Assembly (NCBI GenBank): GCA_012513915.1 | Contig: JAAZBG010000099.1 | Location: 1-64,000 of the forward strand | Source: Fibrobacter sp. | Lineage (GTDB): Bacteria > Fibrobacterota > Chitinivibrionia > Chitinivibrionales > Chitinispirillaceae | Direction of reading: 5' to 3' | DNA: 64,000 nucleotides | Shown here: piece after piece, positions 42,129 to 52,801 of the stretch | Layout: every line of letters begins with the position of its first letter | Numbering within the stretch: position 1 is the first letter of the stretch | Position numbers and translations under genes: made by a program | The notes under the pieces: generated by a model | What the model saw: only the letters and a program-made list of their open reading frames with translations | What the model was told of the DNA's origin: nothing | Databases searched by the model: none

Positions 42129-42282
42129 TTGCCGGAATGTTCAATAGAAAATGTGAACCTTGCCAAACCTATTGGAAATGTTGGGAATTACCATTCGTTA
42201 CCATACCGCTATCATGATATCCGCGTCATGGTGCATCCCATTATTTACCAACAAATCGTATTTTTGGGTATAACAATATAAT

Positions 42283-42384
42283 GTTGGGCGAATGATGGTG
42301 TTGGGCGAATGATGGTGTTGGGCGAATGATGGTGTTGGGCGAATGATGGTGTTGGGCGAATGATGGTGTTGGGCGAATGATGAT
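42283..42384. repeat. 17-bp tandem repeat, six copies
   Basis: GTTGGGCGAATGATGGT at 42283, 42300, 42317, 42334, 42351; last copy at 42368 ends GAT and runs into the palindrome GGGCGAAT-GATG-ATTCGCCC. Confidence 0.95.
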
Positions 42385-42390
42385 TCGCCC
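42371..42390. repeat. Intergenic palindrome (possible bidirectional terminator)
   Basis: GGGCGAAT (42371-42378)/ATTCGCCC (42383-42390). Confidence 0.75.
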
Positions 42391-42397
42391 CTACGGT

Positions 42398-43648
42398 TTA
42401 TTCTTCAACAACTTTCTTTTTGCGTCCGGGCTTTTTCTTTGCTGGTTTCGGTTCATCCTCTTCATCTTCTTCAATTTTAGATGCAGCCTTTTTACGAACG
42501 ATTTTCTTTACAGGTGCATCAGGATCCGGTGCTGCTTCAGCAAGTGGTGCATCAGGATTTACCACTGATGGCGCTGCAGATGGAACTACGCCCGGATTTT
42601 TCATGATACGCTGTAAGAGCTGAGGACGGAGTTCCCCATACATCTCTTTATATTTCAGTTCAGTCATGACCGCATCAGAGATATAGGTTCTAACCTGTTT
42701 CTCGTCACCAAGCTCAATCAGATATTGACACGCAAGAAAACTGATTTCTGGTGCTGGATCCATTACCATAAGGAATAATCCTGCTTTGTTTCCTGCGCTG
42801 TTAAGATCTTCTACCGCGTGACGTCTGTCAACGAGTTTTTCGGTAAACTTATGAGCAGAATAAAGCAGTTTCGTTTTTGCATCCTTTTCGATCATTACAA
42901 GAACATACTGTTCAAGACAACGGAGCCACTTGTTTTTCATCTGAATGATAACCGGATTAAGACCGCTAAGATACAAAGGATCCTTATTCCTGAATATTGC
43001 AAGCTTGAGAGCGACAAGCGCAAGATTAAGATTTCCCGCCCCAATACAAGCAAGGGCATGTGCACGGAGCGTGTCAATTGTCTCAAAAAGTGGACGACGA
43101 ACAAGCGACGCAGTCTGGTAGACCATCAATTTTAGAACATCGTCAGGTGTATAAACTTTAAATGAATCCGTAGTAATTATATATTCTTTGGGTTTCTTAC
43201 TTACCTCAGGAGGCATAAAACCATCAAAGAAACTTTCGTTGTAACCACAAGCTTTAAGAAAATTAAAATAGCCACAACACTTATCAATATCGTATGTTGC
43301 TGTACTTTTGCAAATAATAAGAAGTAGTTCAGGATTTGCAGGATCCCAAACAAGCCCTTTCTCTGCAAACTCAACAGCACTTTCAAATTTACCGGTTGCA
43401 AGAAACAGCTCTGCAATCATTTTTGATACACTGATAGCAGTCAACGAATCCCATACCGGTGTTGAAAGCATCATCTCAATCAGAACATCCTGTGCTTTTT
43501 CAGTATTGCCTGCTTTAATCAGTGACGGTATGATATCAAAATCTCTTCGTTTGCAGCGCACCACATGAGCATCAAGTGCAACACTAATTGATATATCATT
43601 ACTACTAAACTTTTTCCAAAGCTGTTCAAACATAGAATTCATTCGCAT
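42398..43648 (-). CDS. Hypothetical helical-repeat (TPR/HEAT-like) protein with Ala/Pro/Lys-rich C-terminal tail
   Basis: Long open frame; helical repeat N-terminus; tail ...KKIVRKKAASKIEEDEEDEPKPAKKKPGRKKKVVEE. Confidence 0.75.
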   Translation of the reverse strand: MRMNSMFEQLWKKFSSNDISISVALDAHVVRCKRRDFDIIPSLIKAGNTEKAQDVLIEMMLSTPVWDSLTAISVSKMIAELFLATGKFESAVEFAEKGLVWDPANPELLLIICKSTATYDIDKCCGYFNFLKACGYNESFFDGFMPPEVSKKPKEYIITTDSFKVYTPDDVLKLMVYQTASLVRRPLFETIDTLRAHALACIGAGNLNLALVALKLAIFRNKDPLYLSGLNPVIIQMKNKWLRCLEQYVLVMIEKDAKTKLLYSAHKFTEKLVDRRHAVEDLNSAGNKAGLFLMVMDPAPEISFLACQYLIELGDEKQVRTYISDAVMTELKYKEMYGELRPQLLQRIMKNPGVVPSAAPSVVNPDAPLAEAAPDPDAPVKKIVRKKAASKIEEDEEDEPKPAKKKPGRKKKVVEE

Positions 43649-43937
43649 TCCTCTTTCATTTCTTTATTAACCATTGAAAATAATTAGGAAATTGTACTAA
43701 TGCCAGAAGTTATGTAAAATGAACATTTTTTTTTATCAAACCAGAGTTTCCTGAGTATTTTATACGGACTTCAGGAAAATCGCCTTATTTACGAAATTCC
43801 GCACAAGACTATGTCAATACTTAACATAATAGCAGTATGATGTTTGTGAAAACATTATACTTATCAGTCTAATCCCACCTGAATTTTGACACGACAATGT
43901 TTACAATAAGACAAAAAAACATTAACCAAATACAAAA

Positions 43938-43969
43938 GGCAGGAGATATCACTGACACAATCTCCTGCC
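43938..43969 (-). terminator. Terminator downstream of the OmpA-family gene
   Basis: GGCAGGAGAT/ATCTCCTGCC perfect 10-bp stem; minus strand followed by TTTTGTATTT. Confidence 0.75.
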
Positions 43970-44053
43970 TGTCATTTTGATCAATTGGTGAGAATTACTC
44001 TGAAATCTGCCTGACAGGCCGGTAATGTACCTCCAGGCAACCAATTCAAATAT

Positions 44054-45619
44054 CTATTTGTTATATTCTAACAAAACTTCCTTGTTAAGCACCTGCAATT
44101 CAACTCTGCGATTAACTTTACGCCCTTCTGCATAAGAATTATTTGCCTTTGGCCTACTTGATCCGTAGCCCCTTGCTGTAATGCGGCTGGATAATTCCGG
44201 AGACGATTGAATAAGGAAATACTTCACCGCTTCTGCGCGGGCCTTACTTAAGGTCATATTCATTGACATACTGCCGACATTATCAGTATGACCGCTAACC
44301 TCAATAAGTAATTTAGGATACTTGAGAAGCATTTTGCTTATAATCATTAAATATGGTTCGGAGTTGATTGAGATGCTTGATTTCCCTGATTCAAAATAAA
44401 CTGCATCAAGAAGCAGTAATCCTGTTGATAGAAGCTGTTTTTCTGCATCAGTACGTTTAGACTTTTCCTCCTCGAGTTTTTTTGTTGCTTCAACAAGCTG
44501 TATTGAATCTGTTTTAGCTTTTGCTGCAATGCTGTCTGCACGTAAACGTTCCTGTTCCCTCTGTTGGACAAGTTGCAACGAATCTGCTTTAGCTTTCGAA
44601 GCAATACTGTCTGCTCTAGCCTGAAGTTCGATATTTTTACTCTCTGCAAGCTCTCTCTGTTTACGTTCATTCTCTCTGTCAAGACTGTCTTTTACGTGAC
44701 GTTCATGCGCAATTCTACGTTTTGTTGCAAGCATGTCAAAGGATGCACTGATTCCGGCAAAAAATCTGAACGGTTCCAGTGCCCTGTCAGTATCACGATC
44801 TTTTGAAAGAGCTATGTTTCCTCCAATTGCAAAGTCCATATTTACCGGTGTGTGAAACTGTAACAGTGGTGTAATCATCAAAGGATCTTTGGTAAAATCC
44901 GCATCCGACAATGATGTACGCGAATTAACCTCAAGACCGATTGTAATTGCTTTATGAGGATCAAATTGAAGTCCCATGCCAAGTAAAAGGAGATGATCTT
45001 TTTCATCCTGAAGTGTCACCACACTCCCCTCATTTAAATGCAGCTTGACACACATGCCCTCATCACCAAACCTGATCGTCTGCATCACAATTGCTTCAAA
45101 ATCATACCCGGTCCTGGTTTCGAAATAGTTGAACCCATCCGAGCGGTTATCATTAATCTGATTCGAGGAGGTTCCCCCAAGAATACTTACCCGTGCACCA
45201 AGGAAAAACGGAAGATCTTCAGGAAGCGGCAGACGTCCCTGAATACCACCCCGAAAAGTACCTATTCCCCCATTATCCTTGTCGCGGGAATAGCCACTGA
45301 TTCCATAACCTGACAATGCAAGGTAAATATCGAAATAAGAACTGACACCAAAACCTGAGCTTAATGTTCCTGTAATAATATCCGCACCATCATTAGGTGC
45401 ATGAATAAAACTTTTCTTCTGCATATACCAGGCAGATGAAAGTGTGAAACTCAATCGGCCTTCTCCAAGAACCTCTGCAGAATAAATAGAATTCAAACCA
45501 CGGGTGGAAAGCGGATTCTGTGATGGTGTAAAAATAGATGCATACGAACCTGATTCCTGTGCTATCGATAGAAAACAAGCTGCTGATGTAATTATTGACA
45601 CAATAGTTTTCTTAATCAT
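44054..45619 (-). CDS. OmpA family outer membrane protein with central coiled-coil repeats
   Basis: Signal peptide, beta-barrel-like N-terminus, RADSIA(A/S)KAK(T/A)DS repeats, C-terminal OmpA domain (VSGHTDNVGS, SKARAEAVKYFL, ARGYGSSRPKANN). Confidence 0.88.
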   Translation of the reverse strand: MIKKTIVSIITSAACFLSIAQESGSYASIFTPSQNPLSTRGLNSIYSAEVLGEGRLSFTLSSAWYMQKKSFIHAPNDGADIITGTLSSGFGVSSYFDIYLALSGYGISGYSRDKDNGGIGTFRGGIQGRLPLPEDLPFFLGARVSILGGTSSNQINDNRSDGFNYFETRTGYDFEAIVMQTIRFGDEGMCVKLHLNEGSVVTLQDEKDHLLLLGMGLQFDPHKAITIGLEVNSRTSLSDADFTKDPLMITPLLQFHTPVNMDFAIGGNIALSKDRDTDRALEPFRFFAGISASFDMLATKRRIAHERHVKDSLDRENERKQRELAESKNIELQARADSIASKAKADSLQLVQQREQERLRADSIAAKAKTDSIQLVEATKKLEEEKSKRTDAEKQLLSTGLLLLDAVYFESGKSSISINSEPYLMIISKMLLKYPKLLIEVSGHTDNVGSMSMNMTLSKARAEAVKYFLIQSSPELSSRITARGYGSSRPKANNSYAEGRKVNRRVELQVLNKEVLLEYNK

Positions 45620-45991
45620 CCACGACCTCCATCGCAGGTTTAGTATCGTTATGTAAGATTTAATCCTGACAAGAAATCTGACTGCCTGTTTATACTGATG
45701 TACTGTATATAACGGACAGCTATTGCATAAACATTATGCATTGCAAAGATCTGTTTGTAATAACAGATAATCTGACGAAGTAAACTGTGAGCCGGTAACC
45801 GTTTATTAAAAATAAGCCGCTCCGGAATTTTTTTACAAAGCATATATTTTAGCATATATGTTGAAAATATACTCTTCATTTCCGACAAACTCTACTTTTT
45901 TATTAAAAAAGATGGTTTTTTTTGAGTAAATTCGTAGACAAACAAAATTATAAGAAGAAATCGGGTTGTTTACCTGATGAACATCTGATTA

Positions 45992-47368
45992 TCAGAATAA
46001 CACATGCTGTACATCAGCAATTTTCGCACAGGAAATCAAGGTAAGACCATAGTCATTTGAATACCAATCAGCACTTCCGGACGGTTTTGGTACAATGCAT
46101 TCGCGAAACCCCAGATGAGCAAGCTCTTTAAGGCGGCTCTTCATATTGACAACAGGCCTGATCTCTCCGCCAAGCCCGATCTCTCCAACACATCCAAGGT
46201 CCCGGCGCAACGGTTTGTTCCTGAATGATGATAATACAGCTGATGCAATCCCCAGGTCAATGGATGGTTCTGATACTGTCAATCCACCAGCAATATTGAA
46301 GAATACATCATGATCACCAAGCAGAATTCCCCCATGACGTTCCAGGACGGCAAGCAGCAACGCAAGTTTCTTCGGATTGACACCTGATGCCACCCGTTGA
46401 GGAAGTCCAAAATGCGATCGATTTACAAGCGATTGCAATTCAACGACGATGATCCTGCTGCCCTCAAGTATCGGTGCAACAGCAGTACCGATCTGTGGTT
46501 CATGACGATTAATAAGGAAAAATTCGGATGCATTGGTTACCTCATGAAGCCCGCTGTCGGCCATTGACAGTAGTGCTATCTCACCTGCCGGACCAAAACG
46601 GTTCTTTACTGTACGCAGAATCCGGTACTGGTTTGATGAATCTCCCTCAAAGTAAAGTACAGTGTCTACCATATGTTCAAGCACACGCGGACCTGCGATG
46701 GATCCATCCTTGGTAACATGACCAATCAGAAAAAAGACTGTTCCTGTGGTTTTTGCATGACGTAACAGCATTGCGCTGCTTTCACGTATCTGCGAAACAC
46801 TTCCCGGAGCACTTTCAATTGTCTCTGTAAATACTGTCTGGATCGAATCAATAATAACGATACCCGGCTTATCATTTGTTAAAACCGTCAGTATCGATTC
46901 AATTGACGTTTCAGTAAGAATTCTAACCGCTGATGAAATCACCTGTAAGCGTTCAGCCCGCATCGAAACCTGCTCAGCAGATTCCTCACCAGTAACATAC
47001 AATACGGATTGTTTAAGTGCAGAAAATCTTGCTGCAAGCTGAAGCAGTATAGTTGATTTACCGATACCAGGATCTCCGCCCAGTAAAATAAATGCCCCGC
47101 GAACAAGGCCTCCGCCAAGCACCCGATCTATTTCTGTAAAGCCACTCTTTGTGCGTGGCATTGTTTCAGATTTACATGATGATAGCAACTGAGGTACAGG
47201 AGGTGCAGATAATGTCCTGTTTTGCCCGGTCCAGGACTTTGACGATCCGGAAATCTTTATTTCTGTAATTGAATCCCAGGTACCGCAACTATCACATTTA
47301 CCATGCCACTTTGCATAATCCTGACCACAGTTATTGCAGACATAAGCAGTTTTAACTTTTTTATTCAT
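45992..47368 (-). CDS. radA: DNA repair protein RadA
   Basis: YVCNNCGQDYAKWHGKCDSCGTW zinc finger, GGDPGIGKSTILLQLA, KNRFGPAGEI. Confidence 0.97.
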   Translation of the reverse strand: MNKKVKTAYVCNNCGQDYAKWHGKCDSCGTWDSITEIKISGSSKSWTGQNRTLSAPPVPQLLSSCKSETMPRTKSGFTEIDRVLGGGLVRGAFILLGGDPGIGKSTILLQLAARFSALKQSVLYVTGEESAEQVSMRAERLQVISSAVRILTETSIESILTVLTNDKPGIVIIDSIQTVFTETIESAPGSVSQIRESSAMLLRHAKTTGTVFFLIGHVTKDGSIAGPRVLEHMVDTVLYFEGDSSNQYRILRTVKNRFGPAGEIALLSMADSGLHEVTNASEFFLINRHEPQIGTAVAPILEGSRIIVVELQSLVNRSHFGLPQRVASGVNPKKLALLLAVLERHGGILLGDHDVFFNIAGGLTVSEPSIDLGIASAVLSSFRNKPLRRDLGCVGEIGLGGEIRPVVNMKSRLKELAHLGFRECIVPKPSGSADWYSNDYGLTLISCAKIADVQHVLF

Positions 47369-48209
47369 TTTCTTTTACAGGCATTTTAAATTTACGTTCT
47401 GCAACCTGAGTTTTAAGACGATTTAGATCCACCGTTCCGGCATAAGCCTCCTCGTCCTCAACAGCGTAATGCATCTTGCGCTGCCCTTTGATAAACTGCT
47501 GGATATACGGATTATGTGTTTTTCGGATCTCCCCCGGAGTACCATCAAAAATAATCTTGCCCTCATGGATCATTGCGATTTTGTCAGCTATTTTGTAGGC
47601 ACTTCCAATATCATGTGTTACCACAATTGATGTCATCCCAAGCCGTTCACGTAAACTTAGAATGAGGTCATTAATCTTGTCGGTCATGATCGGGTCAAGA
47701 GCTGATGTGGGTTCATCATAGAGCATTATTTCCGGTTTCATAACAAGCGCACGTGCAAGTCCTACCCTGCTTCGCATACCGCCACTTAGCTCTGCAGGCA
47801 TCTTGTTTTTAAATATTTCTTTCAATCCAACCATTTCAAGTGCTTCGCCAATCAGCTTGTTAATCTCCCCTTCGGTCATCGTCGTATGCTCACGAAGCGG
47901 GAATGCAAGATTTTCCCCGACACTCATTGAATCGAAAAGTGCAGCTCCCTGAAAAAGAATTCCAAACCGTTTTCTGGTTTTGTTAAATTTGACTGCAGTA
48001 ATTGACGGCGAAGAAATAACCTCATTATCAAGAAGAATCCTTCCGCCATCGGGAAATATTAATCCGATTATATGCTTGAACAAAACAGTTTTTCCGCTTC
48101 CTGACTGCCCGATAATGCAGGTAATCTGTCCCTTTTGAATCTCAAGATTGATATCATCAAGAACAGTCTGCGAACCGAAGTGTTTTTTCAAATGTTCAAT
48201 TTTCAGCAT
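47361..48209 (-). CDS. ABC transporter ATP-binding protein, MlaF-type
   Basis: IGQSGSGKTVLFKHIIGL, LSGGMRSRVGLARAL, YDEPTSALDPI; adjacent MlaE-type permease. Confidence 0.92.
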   Translation of the reverse strand: MLKIEHLKKHFGSQTVLDDINLEIQKGQITCIIGQSGSGKTVLFKHIIGLIFPDGGRILLDNEVISSPSITAVKFNKTRKRFGILFQGAALFDSMSVGENLAFPLREHTTMTEGEINKLIGEALEMVGLKEIFKNKMPAELSGGMRSRVGLARALVMKPEIMLYDEPTSALDPIMTDKINDLILSLRERLGMTSIVVTHDIGSAYKIADKIAMIHEGKIIFDGTPGEIRKTHNPYIQQFIKGQRKMHYAVEDEEAYAGTVDLNRLKTQVAERKFKMPVKENE

Positions 48210-48221
48210 AGTGTATCCATT

Positions 48222-49022
48222 TTACAATACAAGAACTGCCATAACAAAATCAAAGATCAGTATCAATACGGCTGAAACCACAACTGCTTTTGTCGTCGCT
48301 TCACCAACCCCTTCAGCTCCGCTGCGCGCTTCAAAACCAAAATGCGCACCGGTAATGGCAATAATAATTCCAAATACCGATGTTTTTAACACACCGATAA
48401 AAAGATCCTTAGCCTGAAAAAAAAGCCGAAAACCGCTGGTGAGTGTCTGCATGGTGATATCAACGGTCAGATAAGCATTGACAATTGATCCCGTAAACGC
48501 CATCAGTTCACCCCAGATTGTCAGCACCGGGAGCATCACAATGCATGCAGCTGTTTTAGGAACAATAAGATATCGTATTGCGTCCAGATTCAGCACCTGC
48601 ATTGCATCAAGCTGCTCAGACGTTTTCATGGAACCTATTTCAGCGGCAATGCCGGTTGCAACACGCCCGGCAACAACCATGCTGGTTACCACAGGTCCCA
48701 ATTCAATGGTGATCCCTTTACATACAATAACGCCGAGATACCGCATTGGAATGAACCCGCTCATCTGGTACATTCCCTGAATAACAATTTCTGATCCGAG
48801 AAAAAGTCCGATAACTGTTACAAGCGGCAGAGACTCGATTCCAAGTGTATACATGTGAGAAGCGGTTAGATCCGGATTTTTAAACAGTAGCGGCATCCGG
48901 GTAAAAGTCTGAACCAACAAATGATAGTACCGATAAACACTCCTGAGAAAATCACCTGATAATCGTCCACTTGTACGGGCGATCTCTCCAACGGTGGCAA
49001 TTCCCCTAAGTACAAAATTCAA
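48222..49022 (-). CDS. MlaE-type ABC transporter permease
   Basis: LGPVVTSMVVAGRVATGIAAEIGSMKTSEQLDAM signature. Confidence 0.94.
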   Translation of the reverse strand: MNFVLRGIATVGEIARTSGRLSGDFLRSVYRYYHLLVQTFTRMPLLFKNPDLTASHMYTLGIESLPLVTVIGLFLGSEIVIQGMYQMSGFIPMRYLGVIVCKGITIELGPVVTSMVVAGRVATGIAAEIGSMKTSEQLDAMQVLNLDAIRYLIVPKTAACIVMLPVLTIWGELMAFTGSIVNAYLTVDITMQTLTSGFRLFFQAKDLFIGVLKTSVFGIIIAITGAHFGFEARSGAEGVGEATTKAVVVSAVLILIFDFVMAVLVL

Positions 49023-50425
49023 AAGCCGCTATTCTCCTCGACCCGTTCAGACAGGTTCTCGTAACGGGCAAAATCTCTTACAAATGCAACATGAGCAGTA
49101 CCAATCGGACCATTACGCTGTTTTCCGATGATAATCTCACCACGCCCCCTGACACTTTCATCATCCTTATTATACACTTCATCACGGTAAACGAACAAGA
49201 CAATATCTGCGTCCTGCTCAATAGCTCCTGATTCGCGGAGATCACTAAGCTGCGGACGGTGGTCAGTACGGGTTTCAACTGCACGGGAAAGCTGCGAAAG
49301 AGCAATAATCGGAATATCGAGTTCTTTGGCAACGCCCTTCAGTGCACGGGATATCTGAGAAATTTCCTGCTGACGACTCTCAATGTGTCCAGTCGATCCC
49401 ATAAGCTGTAAATAGTCAATAATGATAAGACTGAGGCCATGCTGCGCCTTGAGACGACGTGCCTTCGCGCGAAGCTCAAGTACCGAAATTGACGGTGTAT
49501 CGTCAATGTAGATCGGTGCCTCGGAGAGCGGTCCAGCCGCAAAACTCAGCTTTGGAAGATCGCGTTTTGGCAGTGTTCCACTTCGAAGCTGATGCATATT
49601 AACACGCGCTTCGGAGCAGAGCATACGCTGAACGAGCTGTGCTTTTGACATTTCAAGAGAGAAAATTGCCGTAGCATTCTTGTGATGCACAGCAGTGTTG
49701 AGTGCAAGTGAAAGTGCAAATGCCGTCTTACCCATCGCCGGACGTCCTGCAAGAATGACAAGATCTCCCTTGCCAAGACCCGTTGTCATATCGTCAAGTT
49801 CCTTGAAACCGGTCTGGACACCTTTAAAACTACCCTTCGAGTACCCTTCGATTTCGACAAACGTATGCGGCAGCAGATCTCGAACCGATTCAAATTTATT
49901 CTTGATACGCGCTTCTGAAATACCAAAAATTTTAGCTTCCGCTCCATCAAGCACAGCCTGAGGATCTTTTTCCGGATCGAAACAGTCGGTTGTAATCTGC
50001 GCAGCAACTGAGATCATTTGACGCAGTGTAGCCTTTTCGATCAGAATTCCGGCATAATATTCAATATTTCCGGATGTTGCAATACACTCGGAAAGTTCTA
50101 CGAGGTACATCTCATTACCGATTGATTCAAGCCATTCTTTCTTTTTAAGAATATCTGCAACCGTTATGATATCAATTGGGATGCTCTTTTCAAACATCTC
50201 TTTCATGCATAAAAAAATACGCTGGTTTGCGGTTGCATAAAAACAGTTTTCATCAAGCAGTTCCATTGCATTAACTGCCGCCTGACCATCAATAAGCATT
50301 GATCCAAGCACGGTTTTCTCTACGTCAAGCGCCTGCGGTGGTAGACGATCAGTCACCAGAATCTGCGGTTTTTTTTCAGCCCATGGTGGACGTCGTTCAT
50401 AATTTTGTTGATTCATAAACACCAA
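49019..50425 (-). CDS. dnaB: Replicative DNA helicase DnaB (likely start 50416)
   Basis: PPQALDVEKTVLGSMLID, LAGRPAMGKTAFALSLA, IIIDYLQLM, SQLSRAVETR. Confidence 0.97.
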   Translation of the reverse strand: MVFMNQQNYERRPPWAEKKPQILVTDRLPPQALDVEKTVLGSMLIDGQAAVNAMELLDENCFYATANQRIFLCMKEMFEKSIPIDIITVADILKKKEWLESIGNEMYLVELSECIATSGNIEYYAGILIEKATLRQMISVAAQITTDCFDPEKDPQAVLDGAEAKIFGISEARIKNKFESVRDLLPHTFVEIEGYSKGSFKGVQTGFKELDDMTTGLGKGDLVILAGRPAMGKTAFALSLALNTAVHHKNATAIFSLEMSKAQLVQRMLCSEARVNMHQLRSGTLPKRDLPKLSFAAGPLSEAPIYIDDTPSISVLELRAKARRLKAQHGLSLIIIDYLQLMGSTGHIESRQQEISQISRALKGVAKELDIPIIALSQLSRAVETRTDHRPQLSDLRESGAIEQDADIVLFVYRDEVYNKDDESVRGRGEIIIGKQRNGPIGTAHVAFVRDFARYENLSERVEENSGF

Positions 50426-51374
50426 GATCGGTCAATAATTTCTGAAATTTCTGCAGATCCTCCCAGGCCGGACGTTTATACCCCGGATTCCTGAGCAGCG
50501 CTGCGGGATGATAAATTACCATTGACGGAATGTTATTATAGAGATGTGTTTTTCCCCGCATGGCACTAATACTGTCCGTCGTTGACAGGAGCGAATGCGC
50601 AGCTATCCGCCCAAGCAACAGTATCGCTTTGGGTTTGATGATATCAATCTGTTTTTTGATAATCGGCAGACAGGTGATAATTTCAGAACTTTCGGGATTG
50701 CGGTTTTCAGGAGGTCTGCATTTGAGTATGTTTGCAATAAAAACATTCTTCTTTCTATCAAGATCTATTGCTGCAAGCATACTGTTTAAAAGCTGTCCTG
50801 CAGCACCAACAAACGGTAATCCCTGATCATCTTCGTCAGCACCGGGTGCCTCCCCGATAACCATCACAGGACCATCCGCACGCCCCTCACCGAACACATA
50901 TGTTTTTCTTGTTTTAGCAAGAACGCACTTTGTGCATCCTTCATAGTAAAGAACACGCAATGCAGCACGTTTCTGATCAAAGGTCTCTGATGATTCCGGA
51001 TTACGATTATCCGCTGATACACTCTGCGAAGCAGGACTCTTAAATCCGGTTCTAACCGGTACGTCAAGCTGATCAATAGTTTTTAAGCCGCTTAACCGTG
51101 ATGAAATCGTCTGCTTATCTTTTGCCACGATAGAAACGGTTGGCTTTGCAGTATGTGACTGAGCTGGTGTTTTTTCCGGATATGATAATGCACCCGCAGT
51201 TTTTTGAGGTGATGCAATCTCACTTATATTGTTGTCAGATCCAAAAAGAATATCAAGAGCCGCTTTTGAACTGAAAATAAAATCCGGCATTGACAGATCG
51301 CGCTGCTGACGGAAATATGCTCGAAGTACTCTTTTATCAAACATGATTACCTGCCCGGTTTTGATACAACGCAC
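50397..51374 (-). CDS. Family 4 uracil-DNA glycosylase with N-terminal extension (likely start 51344)
   Basis: CTKCVLAKTRKTYVFGEG, MVIGEAPGADEDDQGLPFVGAAGQLLNSML, YHPAALLRNP. Confidence 0.92.
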   Translation of the reverse strand: MRCIKTGQVIMFDKRVLRAYFRQQRDLSMPDFIFSSKAALDILFGSDNNISEIASPQKTAGALSYPEKTPAQSHTAKPTVSIVAKDKQTISSRLSGLKTIDQLDVPVRTGFKSPASQSVSADNRNPESSETFDQKRAALRVLYYEGCTKCVLAKTRKTYVFGEGRADGPVMVIGEAPGADEDDQGLPFVGAAGQLLNSMLAAIDLDRKKNVFIANILKCRPPENRNPESSEIITCLPIIKKQIDIIKPKAILLLGRIAAHSLLSTTDSISAMRGKTHLYNNIPSMVIYHPAALLRNPGYKRPAWEDLQKFQKLLTDLGVYESTKL

Positions 51375-52531
51375 TCCAGCACTGCCTGTGCAGCAACTGA
51401 TTTATCCGTACAGTCAATGGCTTTACGAAAACCGTTTCTACCAAGAATAACAATACTTGTTGAATCGAGCCCCAGCGCCTTGTCGGCCCGATTGAACACA
51501 ATAAAGTCACATCCCTTTTTCTCCAATTTTGCAAGCGCCAGCGACTCGTCATTGCTGCTTTCAAGGGCAAAACCGACAAGGATACGCGTCCCTTTAATAG
51601 CTCCAAGTGTTGCAGCGATATCCGGATTGGGACAAAGCTCCAGTGTAATGGATCCGGACTCATTACGTTTGATCTTTGACTCGCTGTAATTGACAACCCT
51701 ATAATCACTAACTGCGGCGGCCATAATACAAACATCTGCATTTGCAAACTCCTCATGCAGTACATCGTGCATCTGCTGCGCAGTAGTAACTTTGCGCACA
51801 CATACTGACGATGGAAATACTGCATTTGATGGCCCGCTGACAACAGTGACCTCAGCACCTTTGATAAGCGCTTCACGGGCAAGTGCAACACCCATTTTTC
51901 CACTTGACTTATTAGTAAGAACACGCACCGGATCGATCGGCTCTTCGGTAGGTCCTGATGAGATAAGAACACGTTTACCTTTAAGAGTTTCATCCGATTT
52001 ACTCGATGCAAGTACGTATGAAACGATCTCTTCGGGTTCAAGCATACGCCCCGCCCCGGTAACATCACATGCAAGTTTACCGAAACCAACGGGAAGCACG
52101 ATAATACCGCGTCTCTTTAACGTGCAGATATTTTCCTGCGTCGCCCTGCTTTCCCACATGACAGTGTTCATGGCCGGAGCAACGATTATCTGTGATTCCC
52201 GAAAAGAAAGCGCAAGTGTAGTAAGGAGATTATCAGCAATACCGTGGGCAATTTTTGCAATGGTGTTTGCGGTTGCCGGACAGACAAGAAGTTTCTGTCC
52301 CCACTCTGCAAGACGGATGTGATCCATATCGTAGTTGACAAGACCGTCACGATATACCTGATTTGCAGAAACCGTACGAAGTGCATCCTCACCGACAAGA
52401 GGAAATGCTGATGGTGTTAAAACGATTTTCGTTTCAACACCATTGACTTTTAATAACCGGATAAGCTGCGGTATTTTATAGGCGGCAATACCACCGGAAA
52501 TACCAATGACTAAACGGTTCAGGTTGCTCAT
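51347..52531 (-). CDS. coaBC: Bifunctional phosphopantothenoylcysteine decarboxylase/phosphopantothenate--cysteine ligase
   Basis: IGISGGIAAYKIPQLIRLL, APAMNTVMWE, ISSGPTEEPIDPVRVLTNKSSGKMG. Confidence 0.96.
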   Translation of the reverse strand: MSNLNRLVIGISGGIAAYKIPQLIRLLKVNGVETKIVLTPSAFPLVGEDALRTVSANQVYRDGLVNYDMDHIRLAEWGQKLLVCPATANTIAKIAHGIADNLLTTLALSFRESQIIVAPAMNTVMWESRATQENICTLKRRGIIVLPVGFGKLACDVTGAGRMLEPEEIVSYVLASSKSDETLKGKRVLISSGPTEEPIDPVRVLTNKSSGKMGVALAREALIKGAEVTVVSGPSNAVFPSSVCVRKVTTAQQMHDVLHEEFANADVCIMAAAVSDYRVVNYSESKIKRNESGSITLELCPNPDIAATLGAIKGTRILVGFALESSNDESLALAKLEKKGCDFIVFNRADKALGLDSTSIVILGRNGFRKAIDCTDKSVAAQAVLECVVSKPGR

Positions 52532-52533
52532 GA

Positions 52534-52749
52534 TCAGTGAACAATCTCACCCTCTTCGTTCTCAATAACACGACCTTCAAAGAGACGCTGCAGGGCGATT
52601 GTCGTGGGTTTTTCTTTTGACTCCACAATGTCAAGACGGAGCTGATCATTGATAAAGCGGGCTTCCTGTGACGCCATAAGGACTGCCTTATAACGGTTGA
52701 TTCCGCGCTTTTCGAGTTGTTCAAGATCGAGTTCCAGTAATTCTGCCAT
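52534..52749 (-). CDS. rpoZ: RNA polymerase omega subunit
   Basis: INRYKAVLMASQEARFIND..., ALQRLFEGRV; position upstream of coaBC. Confidence 0.85.
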   Translation of the reverse strand: MAELLELDLEQLEKRGINRYKAVLMASQEARFINDQLRLDIVESKEKPTTIALQRLFEGRVIENEEGEIVH

Positions 52750-52801
52750 TAAAAGCCTCCTGAGTCAAAAAGGTGACAGTATCGTCTGTATAACGACACT
52801 G

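Noticed and set aside
42283-42390. Possible CRISPR array
   Set aside because: Copies are contiguous 17-mers with no spacers and no cas genes nearby; it is a simple tandem repeat.
42398-42600. AT-hook/histone H1-like DNA-binding tail
   Set aside because: KKKPGRKKK resembles but does not match the GRP AT-hook core; low-complexity basic tail only.
51337-52089. 250-aa minus-strand ORF inside coaBC
   Set aside because: Frame-shifted shadow ORF fully within coaBC.
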